Source of the DNA: Acephala macrosclerotiorum
Lineage: Eukaryota > Ascomycota > Leotiomycetes > Helotiales > Mollisiaceae
DNA: 64,000 nucleotides
NCBI GenBank assembly: GCA_014904845.1
Contig: MU119205.1
Location: forward strand, 558,001-622,000
Direction of reading: 5' to 3'
Part shown: piece after piece, positions 12,045 through 24,697 of the stretch
Layout: the number at the start of each line of letters is the position of its first letter
Position numbering within the stretch: the stretch's first letter is position 1
The notes under the pieces: model-generated
The model's database searches: none
What the model saw: only the letters and a program-made list of their open reading frames with translations
What the model was told of the DNA's origin: nothing
Translations under genes and position numbers: made by a program

Positions 12045-13222
12045 CTATGTGAAAAAGTAATCCAAAATATGTCTTTGCCACCTCTCAAAGTCCGCTTGTA
12101 TAACAGGACGCACAACTCGATAAACTAAGTGAACAAACGTGTCAGTTTTCAGTAATTCCACAACTCTAGAATTGTAATCATCAAGAAGGGAAAACAAAGC
12201 TAACTCACTATATCTCGTCCCCTCAGGCAACATCATCGGCAACATCTCAAAAGGCTCCGCAATCGCAGCCACCACATCCGCATCATCAACCGCATTCCTC
12301 TCCATATCCGTCATCCCCACAAACATGACCGCCTGCACCGCCGGATTATAAAGCGGATGATTAGGCGGAACACCTATATCCAATTGTTCCTCTCCCGCAA
12401 CCAAACCTCTTAATATCCTCCGACCGGAAAACTGTCGTCCGCCGTAGCGGAGATCGAGGAGTCCGGGGAAGTTTAGGGCGGTGCAGGGCGTCCAGAGGGA
12501 TTGTATCTGGTCGTAGCCGGTCATTTGGAAGGAGGAGGAGGGGGATTGGTGGTCGTAGAGCCAGAGGAGGAAGAGGGTGCAGGGGTCGAGGAATATGCTG
12601 TCTCGGGTGGAGGTGAATGGGAACCATTCTTCGCAGTTGTTGAGTTGGAGGATGGTGAATAGGCGGTGGCATTCGTGGCGCATTCTTTGGTTGATAGAAG
12701 CGAGGGCTGTGAACTGGGAGCGCGCGGCGATGGCGTTGAGGGATATGGCTACGCGGAAATTGTGTGAGAGTCTTCCGGGATTGTAGGCGCGGTGGTAGAT
12801 ATACCAGGGGTCGATGGGAGTTGGGGGGTGGTAGGTTGGGAGGCCGAGACGGATTATTACTTCGAAGACTTCGGGGGTGGTGGCTTTGTAGAAGGGGAAG
12901 GACTCTGCCCACTAAAAGACTGGGAATCAGTGACTATGTCCTTCGAAACGTTTGAAAAAGAGGTGCAGCAGTGCCGCCATCAGCTAGTAGCAAACAGATG
13001 CATGGCTTGCAAGAAAGACTAGACAATTGTTTCCGGAGCTTCACTTACGATCATATCTTGGATCTCGATGGGAAGGCGGGAAAAGCGAGGAAACTCGACT
13101 ATGGGAGTTGGGACGAGTGGTCCTTGTGGTTCTGGGCCGGCATTGTCGTCGTCCTCGGGAGGGTTGCCGGCCGCTTCATCGTCGACATCTCCGAACCAAT
13201 CGTCGATGATTCCTTGCCCCAT
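12045..13222 (-). CDS. 2EXR-domain protein
   Basis: Two exons on the minus strand (13222-13049, then 12911-12045) encode 346 residues. The acidic N-terminus is followed by FPRFSRLPIEIQDMI|W at 44-59, the characteristic 2EXR motif of fungal proteins, related in sequence to F-box-like segments. The intron (136 nt, GTAAGT to TTTTAG) falls exactly between Ile58 and Trp59 of the motif, so the domain is complete only after splicing. The remainder shows the WxIYHRAYNPGRLSH-type layout common in large fungal 2EXR families, and no catalytic motif. Function is unknown. Confidence 0.75.
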
Positions 13223-13533
13223 TCTGATGTTATATTATAAACGTATGAAAAGAATATATACTTAAGTTCGGAAGTAGAAAAGATAGAAGGATGTGATAGG
13301 TATAGTGTGTATTGATTGTGTCCTTTAATCAATAATGGCTGAATGCGGAAACATTTTTCTCAATTCGCGCACTTATGCCTTGTTCTTCCTCAAACTCTGG
13401 CCCCAACTCAATTCATTGAGTACACTCCTTTGTCAACTGTCACAATGGAGGCTCCGAAAATTCAACAAGCATTAGGTCAACGAGAAGGGAGAGCGGCGGC
13501 TTTAGGCAAACTTTCATTTTAGTCCGACTTATC
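13223..13533. other. Short intergenic region
   Basis: 311 bp between two minus-strand genes. It holds the promoter of the 2EXR gene and the 3' flank of COG6. Nothing specific seen. Confidence 0.4.
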
Positions 13534-15688
13534 TCAGGACAATAAGACTCTGATCTCGCCGCCAGTCCTCGGGAACAAAGTTCGCAATGGTTCGGGCGAT
13601 TCCCCTTCCCTAGAGCCTTGCCCTCCCTCCTCTAACAGCCCATCTGCTGCAATCAACTTCCCCTCCACCTTCTCGAAGTCTTCACAGAATCTTTCGGCCG
13701 CCTCTTCAGTAATTTCTCTTGCCAGTTTCGAACTTTGCAAGTGTTTCAGATTCTCTATTGCATCCATCAGCGCAGATGGAAGGAAGTCGTCTAGCGTCTG
13801 GCTAGCTTGCGTTAAGGCGGTAGGTTGGAAGTTTGGAAGAGTTCGTATCGACAGTAGATCTTTCTCTGAGTCTGAAAGTGGAGCCAATGCTTGAATCAGT
13901 GGCTGCAGTGCAGAGTTGGTTTGGAAGAATGTGTATTGATCGTTGGTAAGACTGGCTGCATATTCTTCAATGCTTTCTTGCATGTCGGATGTTCGTCCAC
14001 TCGTGAAGTCGAATGAGGCCAAGGTGCTCCTTGCTGCCATCAGACAATTGATAGCAAATATCGCAGTGCGCGAGCCCGCGAGAGTCTTGGCAATGTTCTC
14101 GCATGCCTTCATGAAGGGATCAAAGGCTTCGGCCAAAATTGGTTGGAAGTCAGCCTCTCTTGTGTCTAAGGATGTCAAGGACGTCTCGTAGGTTCTCATA
14201 ATGGCTGTGAGCTGCTTCAAGCCGTCCTGTAGGAATTCGGGAGGACCAAGATCTGGTGGAATCGCCTGTGCATCTGCTTGTAGGCCAGCGATATGATCTC
14301 GCATGAGTACTCGGAATTGGCGTAAAGCTGATTCCTCAAGGGTATTTAATGATTCGAGGAGCGCTGAATCGTCGCCCAGCAGTTTTGAAAACGTGACTCG
14401 ATAGAAATTGAGTAAATTGGCGATTTTGTAAGCCATAATGGTCTCTTCGTGACTCTGAACTACTTGACCGATGCGTTGACGGAGCACTCTCGCAACCCCG
14501 GCAACATCACGATCAACGAGTTCATTCAAGGCTTTCAGTCCATCAAACGAACTTGTATCATCTTCATCCTCGGAAATTCTGTTCCACGGCTCACTGTCTC
14601 GTCCTGCTTGAATGCCCTTGGCGATCTCATCACCATCTGAGATGAAAAGGACTTCAAGTGCCTCCCTTTCGCTGACCGTAGCAGAGTGAGTCCATGCTAG
14701 CATATCTCCGACATAGCGTAACGGATCATGAGCGACTAGCTCGATGGGCTTAACAGAGGTATCCTCCTCGCCGGTGACTGAAGTGCCGGTCAAGGCTGTA
14801 TAGAAAGCATCGGAGAGAATGTGCTCGCGAGCTTCAGCAAAAAAGTCGAGGCAATTCTGGAACAGTGAAGGGCGCTCAGCGAGTACACGAAGCGCTCTTC
14901 GGATTGACGAGCTGATCTGTGGGTTCTCCAAATTGAGAGACTTGAACTCGCGCTGAATCCACCTGTACAGCTTTTGAAAAGCTCCGTTGAGATTCTTGGA
15001 CGTCTGCTCCATAATTTCAAGACCAAGACGCTGGTTTTCAGTACCAAGCAATATCTCGCAGTCATTCTGGACTTTCTTGACTCTAGCAAGTATGGAAAAA
15101 AATCTGTCGTTGACTGGCTCTGCCGTTGAGGTGAGAATCGCAAGATCATCCTCTGACATGATGAAATGTGTATCGAAGGCTTTGAGCAATTGCTGCTTTG
15201 CCTCGACCTGGTCTTTCTGATTCAGAAGTTCAGAAGCCTCTTCTAGCATAGGCTTTGTTTCCTGATGGGCAGCTGAGATATGCCGTTTCATCTCTTCGCA
15301 TCCTTGATTGAGACTCGCTATTGTGAGGCCAATGCGTTTCAATTGCTATTATATATTCAGCAATTTGCTTGATAAATCGGAGTCTAATACAATATACCTC
15401 GGCCACGTGACCAAATTCTCGGATAATGTCTCCATTGCTCTCAATGACCTCCTTCTGGACATCTAGTCTTATTTGCCGCCGAGTTTCAGAGCTGTTCTGA
15501 ATCCCTCGGATATCTAGGAGGTTCAAAGCATCTCTAATATCCGAGTCTGCATAGGAAGCCGAAAGGACAGAGGTCACCTTGGTTGCTAAGGGATTGCTCC
15601 GTGGTTGAGCGCCTGCTGGGGGAGTAGTGGAATCGCCGCCATCACTCAAACCAGACTGCTTGCGAGCAATGAGATAGTTTGTCGACAT
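13534..15688 (-). CDS. COG6: Conserved oligomeric Golgi complex subunit 6
   Basis: Subunit of the COG tethering complex, which holds retrograde vesicles at the Golgi. Exons 15688-15398 and 15345-13534 join in phase (52-nt intron) to give 700 residues. The N-terminal region contains [20 protein letters not shown] and a coiled-coil segment. The central [23 protein letters not shown] and AVNDRFF-like elements, and the long helical C-terminus, match fungal Cog6. Length fits the family. It is divergent from ATG9 with 451 bp between start codons; both act in membrane traffic, but co-regulation is only inferred. Confidence 0.9.
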
Positions 15689-16139
15689 TATGGGAAACAG
15701 GGAGCGGTTTTCGTGTCCCCATGTTGGAGCTTTACACAGTTGTGAACACTCTTGAACATGCTAGTCTTAAACCGGCCTAAGGCGAGGCTGAAGGTCCCAC
15801 AAAAACGGCCGCTGATCATTGGCGTAGGAATGAAAGGCAGTGACCATTTACCTCATGCGCGTGCTTCGAGCTCCCACTCTCACTTCTAAGAAGGCACCAG
15901 CTGACTCGGTGATCAGAACAACATGGCGTGAAGCTGCCATTATATGAATCATCCCGAGACTCCCTCTTTCTTCCCTTGTCAATCTCACAAATGCCGATAC
16001 ACTTGCTCTTTAGAGACGTCGTTGACGACGACAGCTACCTGCACAAGGAACCCGAACTCCTTAGACACGAGTCTTCCCTTTCAACTGTTTTTCCGAACGA
16101 ATATAGCACCATCTTACCTTTCCTACTTCCGCCATCATC
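15689..16139. promoter_or_regulatory. Divergent COG6/ATG9 promoter region
   Basis: 451 bp between the start codons of COG6 (minus) and ATG9 (plus). Presumed bidirectional promoter. No defined motif is claimed. Confidence 0.4.
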
Positions 16140-18995
16140 ATGATGGCCTCCAATATCCTCTCTCGACTTCTGCCTACGAACCCTTCAGGGCGATCAATAT
16201 ACGATGACCTGCGAGCGCATGACGAAGGGTCGGAGTCGGATTTGGAAGAACGTGCTGGTCTAGCACTAGACGAAGAGAACTTGAACTTCCAAGACGATGA
16301 TCTGAGGGCCGCAGATGTGTTTAATGGCGAAGAAAGCCGTCTGACAACAGAAAGCACTGCATTCCTCACGCAGCAACAAAGGCAGCCCCGCGGAAAAAAG
16401 TCAAGTGGAAAGTCGCAAGCAGGTCGATCGAAGTGGGTCGCACAGTCTCCAAGGCTTCTAGGAGAAGATGGCGATGACGATGTTCCAGCTTCGCTGCTGA
16501 TCGAGGGCAATGAGCTTGCCGGGCCTAGTTCAGCGAAACCGCCACGAGCGAGACCAGGAAAGAATCACAAGAGAGGACTTCCTGTTCCTGGACCTTCTAG
16601 TAGAGAGAATCGAGCGCACTGGGAGGTAGCTCAAGCACAACAGCGGCTACACCAAGATGATGGCATCGGAGGGCCGATCTCAGTTCGAAATAGTACTGGA
16701 CCTCTTTCCAGTAATGCTAGAGAAAAGGCAATGTGGAGATGGATCAACACTACCAATTTGGACATTTTTATTAGAGAGGTGTACGACTACTACAATGGCG
16801 CTGGGATGTGGACTATCATTCTCGAAAGGGTCTTGAATTTGGCGTAAGTTCCCATATCCTGACTCCTTTAGACTATTATTAACTCGAGATAAACAGTCAG
16901 ATCATATTTGTCGCGATATTCAGCACATTTCTCACGCAGTGCGTCAACTATACAGCGATTCCGGGCTCTACAGGGCTGTCTGACGTCCTGGTTCCACATT
17001 GCACCAAGAAGATATCTGGGTTTCCAAATGTTGTCATTTGGCTGTTTACTCTTCACGTGCTCTGGAGGATATACCAGCTCTTGGTCGCAGTTCCCCACTT
17101 ACTGCGTATTCGCGACTTCTATCTATACCTTCTCGAAATCCCGGAGAGTGATATGCAGACGGTCTCTTGGCAGGATGTTGTTGCTCGTATTATGGCGCTT
17201 AGGGATTCGAACCCAGTAACAGCTGAGAAGATCTCGCCCTCGAATAGGAGATATCTCGGAAGTCAGTCAAAACAAAGGCTTGATGCCCACGATATCGCCA
17301 ATCGATTGATGCGTAGAGAGAACTATCTGATCGCCATATTCAACAAGGAAATACTTGACTTGACGTTGAATCTCCCATTCCTAGGTGGACGCCAATTTTT
17401 CTCTCGAGCTTTGCTGTGGAATATAGATTGGTGCATTATGGATCTGATCTTCAACGATCTTGGACAAGTCAGTCAGTTAATATTAAAGGACTCGCATCGA
17501 AGACAGCTCAGTGACGCCCTCCGAACCCGGTTTCTGTTTGCAGGCTACATGAACGTTCTGTTAGCTCCAGGGATCATTATTTATCTGTTGGTTTCGTACT
17601 TCTTCAGATACTTTGCTGTATTTCCTCCTTCCTCTTTACCACGAGTTTCTGCTAAACCTCATTTAGGAATATCAAAAGAACATAGGTAAAATCAACGCCC
17701 GAAGATACACTCCACTAGCAGAGTGGAAATTTAGGGAATTCAACGAGCTAGAGCATCTCTTCCAGAAACGAATCAATATGTCCTACCCCTTTGCTTCGAG
17801 ATATCTCGACCAGTTCCCGAAACAGAAGACTGCACTAGTTTGTAAGTTTGTCGCTTTTGTATCAGGCGCTATATTCGCAGTCCTTGCTGTAGCAACGTTG
17901 TGGGACTCAGAATTGTTCCTCGGTTTTGAGATCACCAAAGAGAGAAATGCCTTCTTCTTCATGACGGTTACTGGAGGTATCTGGGCTGCAGCGAATGGCA
18001 TGATACCAGAAGAAAATCTAGTGTTCGAGCCAGAGTACGCCTTGAGGCAGGTGATCGAATACACACATTACATGCCCAGTCACTGGCAGAATCGGCTTCA
18101 CAGCGATGAAATCAAGAGAGACTTCGCCACTCTTTACCAAATGAAGCTCGTCATCTTCTTAGAAGAAGTCCTAAGCATCATCGTCACACCGTTCATCCTC
18201 TGGTTCAGCCTGCCGAAATGCAGCGACCAGATCATCGACTTCTTCCGCGAATTCACAATTCACGTCGACGGTGTCGGATACGTTTGCTCCTTCGCCGTCT
18301 TCGACTTCAAGAAAGGCGACGGCAGGAAAGCCACCTTACACGGCGGAGGTAGCGCCGATGCACGCGACGAGTACTACTCCACTAAGCATGGCAAGATGGC
18401 CGCTTCTTACTATGGCTTCTTAGACAACTACCTCTTAAATCCGAAGACTGCTGTGCAAGGCCATATCCCACCAGGCCAACGCCATCAATTCCATCCTCCG
18501 CCCTCGTTCCCGGGAATGATGTCTCCCACCCTCGGCGCAGAAATGCAAAGTTCGAGATTAGGACGAAGTGAGCGTAGACCAGGGAGTAGAAATCCAGCCG
18601 CAATGCCACCTCGTACACCCCGCTTCCCACCAAGCGGGACGCACGGCTCACCTATGCAATCCATCCTCCTAGATCCCCACCACCAACCTTCAAACTCTGG
18701 ATTTGGAGTTAAAAGCCTGAATCGGACGTCGAGGTCTAAATACCAGGTTAGACAGAATATTATTGAGGAACCGATTGAGGATGATGAGGAGGGTGAGGAT
18801 GGAGGGAGAGTGGAGGAGAGTGTGGTGGGGGGATTAGGCATGGATGAGAGTAGATGGGAGACTTCAGCAGGGAATGTTAGGGATGAGGAGGAGGATGAGG
18901 GTGATAAGGAACCTGCTGGGGGTGGCGGCGTACTTGGGTTGTTGTATCAGTTTCAGAAGGCGCAGACGGATGGCAGGCCGGGGGTGAATATTTGA
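16140..18995 (+). CDS. ATG9: Autophagy-related lipid scramblase ATG9
   Basis: Multi-spanning membrane protein of Golgi-derived vesicles that supplies and redistributes lipid for autophagosome formation. Exons 16140-16843, 16897-17617 and 17667-18995 join in phase for 917 residues. The start could be either of two adjacent ATGs (16140 or 16143). The N-terminus MASNILSRLLP and a long polar acidic region are typical. The core carries WIxxTNLDxFIxxVYDYY, FGGR-like LPFLGGRQFFSRALLWNIDWC, EYQKNIGKINARRYTPLAEWKFREFNELEHLF and MSYPFASRYLDQF, all hallmarks of Atg9. The last about 200 residues are low-complexity and acidic. The protein looks complete and unaltered. Confidence 0.95.
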
Positions 18996-20472
18996 GCTTG
19001 AGGATAGTTTCTGAGCGAGCGTGGGTTGGCGCGATTGGTGGGTAGGGTGTTAATTTGAGCGTGTTGTCATGTTATATGCATAAATTGGCATTGGGATGGG
19101 TATTGGGATCTGGGAGTCTTTGGTTCGGTTAGGCTGGGGATACATACATATTATACAGTCTGGAGGAGCATCTGAGTAAGGCGGTTGCTGCATTATTGGA
19201 CGTTGGGACCTGAACTAAGACTATATAAATATATCAACTCCTTACGAACAATGTCCTCTCCTGAATGTTCCTTCTGACGGACAATTTGAGCGGAGAATGG
19301 GCGAGATTTGTTAGGCAGGAAGAAGAGATTTTTTAAAATTTTTTTTTTTTTTTTTTTTGTGACATTTGGGTTCTCGGACATGAAGAACGATTCGAATGAT
19401 TAGTGTCTTCAGGGTACTTTTCTTATAGCTTTGCTTAATGTGCTTTTATGTAACGAACAATTTGAGCGGAGGTGGGCGGAAACTCTTAGGCGGGAAGGGG
19501 GGACTTTCAAAATATAGAATGATCGAGATATGCAAGTCCCGCTCCGGAATCTGTATTGTTTGTTCCTCTGAAGCCCCAAATCGTCTAAGATACTCGGAGG
19601 CTCATTGTGGAACTAACAATCTCCTTCAAGGCGATCCTCAAATGGCTGACTGACATTTTGAAGGGGCATGTGACAGGAATCAACTCGCGAAAAGCTAGGA
19701 CTTTCAATATTCCGTGTGGAGGTCGACATTTGGTACTCGTCAAGCATCTCACAAGTGGCACAAAAATGGAGGTAAGCAGCTCTTCATTCCGCAAAGCGCA
19801 ACAACACCATCGTGGTGCGGCTTTGCCAGAAGGCACATACCTGCCCATCTTCATCAACGTAAATGTACTGTACAAGTATCTCCCCGCTCCTTCCCTCCCT
19901 CCCTTCATCTGAAATCATCATTTTTGCACTCCTGCCTCAGTAAGTAAACATTGCTAGCTCCCTCTCACACTCCAGCAGGAAATGCAACATTAACGCCCGC
20001 CCCCTAAGTTTCATATCCCAAGCATTGCATTGTGATCGCAAATAAGCATAGATCCTCCCCGCCTGCCTTTCAGAAGGCTGGACATGCACTCAGGTGTTGT
20101 GAAGAAGTAACTGGAAACTTGCCCTTGACCCTCCCTCTCCTTCCATCAAGTGCCTTGCTGAGGCAGCAGTCTCAGTGAAGGGGAAGAGGAACAGGCAAAG
20201 AAATCTAGAGAAAAGGTGTCGAATTTTTTTGTCGTGGTTTCGAGGAATATGTACAGATCGTGAATAGTTGGTAAGGTAGGTTCGAGGTTTTGGTGACTTT
20301 TGGCGAAACTCTGACAGATGGAAGATGCATGTCATTATGTGCCTAGGTATCGAGCGGAAAAGTGACGATATCCTAAATAGCACAGTAGCATATCCTGAGC
20401 TATTGTCCCGGTATTAGATGAAAATTGTTTGTTTCTCGTTAAGGGTCGCTCGTTTCGGCTGTGGAGGAGGGA
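18996..20472. other. Convergent intergenic region, 1.5 kb
   Basis: Between the 3' ends of ATG9 and mitoferrin. Contains a poly-T run near 19337-19358 and an imperfect direct repeat listed separately. No gene is supported. Confidence 0.45.
19276..19512 (+). repeat. Imperfect direct repeat around ACAATTTGAGCGGAG
   Basis: Two copies of about 63 bp (19276-19339 and 19451-19512), 175 bp apart, share ACAATTTGAGCGGAG, GGGCG, TTAGGC and GGAAG in the same order. Identity elsewhere is moderate by eye. Origin unknown. Confidence 0.5.
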
Positions 20473-21801
20473 TTAGACGACGGTGTCGTTATGGCGGATG
20501 AAGTATGCTCTGGAAGTGAATTAGCACTGGGATAAGGGGACAAAACTGGAGTTGAACTCACTTGCAAGCTTCATATGCCGACCAGCAAATAGCCGTACTG
20601 GGCATTGTGGTAACGACTCGGGGCCTAACACCCTTGAAGAACCCGCGGAACCCCTCACGCCGATGTAATAATCTCGCACTCTCCATAAAACTATTAACAT
20701 TTCTTAGCTCTGGGTCGTTGGCAGTTCCTCGCGTCTGCAGCATGGTCTTCACAACATCCATGGGCGTAGTCAAGGCCGCAGCAAAACCACCAGCAACACC
20801 ACCCGCCAGACAATGTGTGACCGGATCATAAGTCTTGGTAGGGTTCATGGCAGTCGATATCGATTCGTATGCGAGAAATTGGAGTGCTGTGAATGGCACG
20901 GTCATAGATAGGGTGGTTGGGTATGAGACGTAGAATGCTGAGAGGCCCTCGGTTCGGTAGACGTACTTGGCGCAATCCGTCATTGATTTGTACATCTTGC
21001 TGGAATTGTGTATTTGCATGCGTTGCTTAATGACTGCCAGAAATCAGTTTGCAGTTTTCACCCCTGCTAAGATTTCTTACCATCAAATGGATTCATCAAC
21101 GCGTCGCTGGCAATGGTTGCGCAAGCTCCGCTGGTAGCTTCACAGCATATCAGTTAAGAGCGCTCAAACGGAAAATCCAACACAACCCACCTGCAGCCAG
21201 AGGATGGTGAACACCAGCTTGGTTACCTCCCATAACATGCTTTACAGCTTCGTACGTCGCAAAATAGACAGCATGCGCAGGTCCTGGCCCACAATCAGTA
21301 TTCGCCGCCTGTTGGCCACACGCGTATACACACCTGCTCCAACGACCACGCTCGACATGCCTCGCCATAAACTGAGGATTCCCTCCCCCGTGGCTATCCG
21401 GTAACCGCCTTGTATCATGCCATTGTAGACTGCGGATGGAGTTGGGTTGAGAATCTGCATTCGGGTCTGCGGCGGTCTATCAGTACAGCTGTTGATATCG
21501 CCGTGAAATTGATATCGCGCACCTTAATAGCATCAATGGGATACATGACCGTATGCTCCTGTCTAGATATTAGTCTGCGAACTTTCTGGGTCTTCGTTGC
21601 GAATATCGGAGCTGGCTTACAGCTATACCTGCAAAGGCGCCCGCTGTCATATTTTGGAGGAGAGAGAAATTTGGCGGAAGACCCTCATAGCTATTTGATA
21701 TGCAGTCAGCGATCCGAAGGGAGAATTAGAAGAGACAGTATGCAGTGAAAGGTCTGCACATACTCGTACTCCTCTACAGGCTCTGCGGTTGGCTGGGCCA
21801 T
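20473..21801 (-). CDS. MRS4: Mitoferrin (mitochondrial iron carrier, Mrs3/4 type)
   Basis: Carries ferrous iron across the mitochondrial inner membrane for heme and Fe-S synthesis. Eight exons on the minus strand: 21801-21764, 21690-21621, 21558-21523, 21466-21334, 21283-21191, 21137-21081, 21033-20562 and 20509-20473. They join in phase for 311 residues. All three carrier repeats show their Px[DE]xxK signatures: MYPIDAIKTRMQ, MNPFDVIKQRMQ and TTPMDVVKTMLQ. The segment SYPTTLSMTVPFTALQFLAYES, with its Met-Thr-Val-Pro, is typical of mitoferrins. The second exon pair is tiny (36 and 57 nt). The start used is the first ATG of a conserved-looking MAQPTAEPVEEY; an upstream in-frame coding segment is listed separately, so the true N-terminus may be longer. 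Confidence 0.9.
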
Positions 21802-21967
21802 TGGGACCGCAACCACAGAGTCTCCTCCGAACGTCTTGGGTGTCAAAGCCAGATTGTCGACTTTTCCGAAACCGCCGGGACTATGGTGCTGGATCTCGAT
21901 ATTCCTCCCGTGAGGGTCTTGGTCGTAAGGGTCGCGAGGAGGTGCTGGTCGTGATGTGGAAGGAGGA
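21802..21967 (-). other. Candidate upstream coding exon of mitoferrin
   Basis: Directly upstream of the ATG at 21801, in the same frame, 166 nt read as protein-like sequence (including EIQHHSPGGFGKVDN and LTPKTFGGDSVV). It is limited on its 5' side by an in-frame TAA that lies inside a CTAAC branch site, followed by an AG acceptor at 21968-21969. This suggests an additional N-terminal exon farther upstream (22,000-22,330). The matching donor and initiator ATG could not be fixed, so this is an inference. Confidence 0.4.
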
Positions 21968-23895
21968 CTTCGTGGTTAGATCGCGGTGGAAGTGATGATG
22001 ATTGTCTTTGAAAATGAAGAGCGAGCAGGGGTGCTTTGGAGGACCGGAACCGAAGATTTTGGTACGGGAAAACGCCGAGGCCAGTGCAGACTGTGCAATG
22101 GTATTTGAGAGCCTGAGGTTCTAAACACTTGGAAAGCCGAGGATTGAGAAGCCGGCACTTTTCTAGCAGGCGCGCGAGTGACAATAATCGACGATATAGA
22201 CAAATTGAATTACACATCAACGCTATTAATATATATTCAACCGTTGAAAAGAATCTGCGCTCTTTGTGCTGTGGGAGTCCGCGGCATCGGCCTTTGCATG
22301 TTTGTCACTTGAGGTGGCATTGAAAATGATTTCCGCGGGATGGTCACAGAAGATTTCCAGCAAGGGTCAATGAAGTCTTTAGTCTACTTCATAAGTAGTT
22401 GCCCTCGTGCACGGTCCAACGGCAATTCGATGCATTCGTCACCGCCTTCACCAGCATTTCGTGGGCGTTGTGTGCGTCAGAATCATCCGACATCATCTAC
22501 AATCTCGTATGAGTGTGAGATCTCAACATGCCATTCTGCCAAATATCACCCAGATCTGCCAGATTCCCATCTCCATGGCCCTGGAACGCCACCCGATCTC
22601 CAAAGATATCATCTGGGGAAAGCCCGAGGCTTTGAAAGAGTGTGGGGAGTATGGAAAACATCCAGGAGTGCTGTTGTGGAAGTTCGTACCCCCATTTCTG
22701 TATTTGACCGTTGAAGGACGGAAAGGGCAGCCAACTTGTAGCTCCCGGTTATACAAAGGTTACAAAGTCAAGCTTTCGGCATGTTGGCAGCACCCCGCTT
22801 ATTTCAATCTGATAATTTTGATTTGATCTGATAAAAACCTCTGTGTTGAGCCGCACCAAAGTTGGGGTATTCTAGAACATCTTCAGGGAAGGAACGCTGC
22901 GACCTCGCGAAGCTTTGTCTGCTAGCGAAGATCAATTTTATTGGCCCCGTAGCTGGCAAATTTCTTCCCACTTTTTGGGTTTCTTGCAATCTCAGTATAT
23001 CAAGGGGTCACACACTTCGGTTTGCATTTCTTGTTGCACTTTTGAAAGAGAATTTCTGGAGCTTTCCAAGTGAGAAACCCAGAACTCCAAATTGTTTGGT
23101 TTTACTTTGTTTCTTTTTTGGCTCGGCATTTGAGGTGACATTGGCGCGAATGATGGAATAGTCATGCATACCAAATTTCCTCCAAACCTGCTCTCTTGTC
23201 TGTAGCGCCATACTGCTCCTATGTGAGCACCAAATGTCCAAGGCGATGAAATACATTGGCACGCCAATGGGCCATAACGACATAGAGTCCTCTCAACAAA
23301 CCCGGCTCTGTCTCCTGGAGATGGTACGGATGCATCCGGAGCATTTGGGGTATCGAAGCAAAGCAGGCTCACTGCATCAACCCATCAAATCACAACAGTT
23401 ATCCCCGAGTTCAAGTTCCTGGGGGTTCTCACTTCTGTTCACCTCCGGATGTTCCGAATGCTCCGAAGTTCTCGGGGTCCGGCGTAAGCTCGGACATAGA
23501 TCAAGCTCGGCTCTTCATCTGGCCCTCCCCATGAAATTCCATGATCAACCAGGCGTTCGAATTCACTTTAGTTACTGTGCGAATGCAGTCTTCTTCAAGC
23601 CTTGCAACATGAATTAATCTACCAGTCTCATGTCTAAGATTCGTGATTTCCGAGTCCCACCTCCCCGATGTTTTCCATTTTCGATGTATAAAGGCTATCA
23701 TTGCTTTTGGCAAGTCTGAAGGAGGAAACTTGGTCTCCGAATTCTCAGAAGAGCATTCGGTACTTCTGTGTTATAGCCTCGTCAACCTGATTGCTTTTGG
23801 AGGTAGATATATTACACAAAGGAAGCATTTCTTTGAATTGTTGAATTGTTTAGCCGTCATATGCCCTGGTTATCACTTGCACCGACCTTTTCACG
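21968..23895. other. Intergenic region, 1.9 kb
   Basis: Open frames here are short and start at non-ATG codons. None shows a known motif. It probably holds the mitoferrin promoter and decayed sequence. A short phrase TTGAGGTGRCATTG occurs at about 22309 and 23129. Confidence 0.4.
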
Positions 23896-24090
23896 GTTGG
23901 ACTTCCCTTTATTGGAGAGTTTTCCAATTTGAGGCTCTCTAGACTAGAGAACTGATCTGAGGGTTCTCTGACTTGAGAGCGTTTTCGCTCGAGCATTGCT
24001 TGATTTGAGCCTTGTTTAAATTGAGCAATTTGAGCGTTCCCGGACTTGAGGATTCTCTGACTCGAGGTCCTCTGCATTTGAGGGTTGGCC
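23896..24090 (+). repeat. Degenerate 16-bp minisatellite, array A
   Basis: About 11 units with a conserved YTTGAG/CTCGAG core every 16 bp (for example CTTGAGGATTCTCTGA, CTCGAGGTCCTCTGCA). Two units are shorter. The same unit recurs inverted at 24,698 and again at 62,560. Confidence 0.75.
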
Positions 24091-24697
24091 AACTTGGCTG
24101 CACAATGAAGATCGCGCACTCTGCTAGGAGAAAATCGTCTCCCAGCAGTAGTGACAGGCCTGGTCTGCCCCTCGAGAGCAACCAAAGTCGCAGATCCGCC
24201 AGAATATAGGATACAGCTGGAGCAGTGTACGCGAGGGCAATAATCATCAATATCCTTGGTCTGCATGCTCGCATGTCTCGATACGAGAAAGGCATCATGA
24301 GGACAGTAATGAGGGACCCCTCGCTCCGACAACAACCCCAAGCCGGACAGGATGGTTATCTCCGTCGTCCGTCTCATCTCTTTTTCCGTCCACGGGAAAT
24401 ATGAAGACCTCAGTAATACTAGTAGTCTCGGGCATGTGCTCATCTTCTTCTGCTTTAATCATCATCCCGTGCTCTAGAGATGAACGGGGATCTTAGTCGA
24501 GTTTGGTGTCGGCCGTGACATAGCTGTTGCCAAGTCCACCCTCTCGGAGCAGGAAGCCAGGTTGAGCTTACAGTCTTGGTGAGTTGTGGTGTGGGGAGTC
24601 ATGGTGGAAATGATGGTGGCCCTGAATGGGGTGGGATGGTTTCAGATGCAAGGACGAAAAATGGGTGTTGCGTAATTCTCAGACGACCCTCAATACG

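Noticed and set aside
12361..13022. Several long open frames on both strands over the 2EXR gene
   Set aside because: Antisense or shifted shadows of the spliced 2EXR coding sequence.
17200..17225. GATTCGAACCC, resembling a tRNA T-arm
   Set aside because: Lies inside ATG9 coding sequence and lacks the acceptor, D and anticodon arms.
22340..24443. Multiple 100-200 codon frames in the 22-24 kb gap
   Set aside because: Non-ATG starts, no motifs, and they overlap the 16-bp repeat array.
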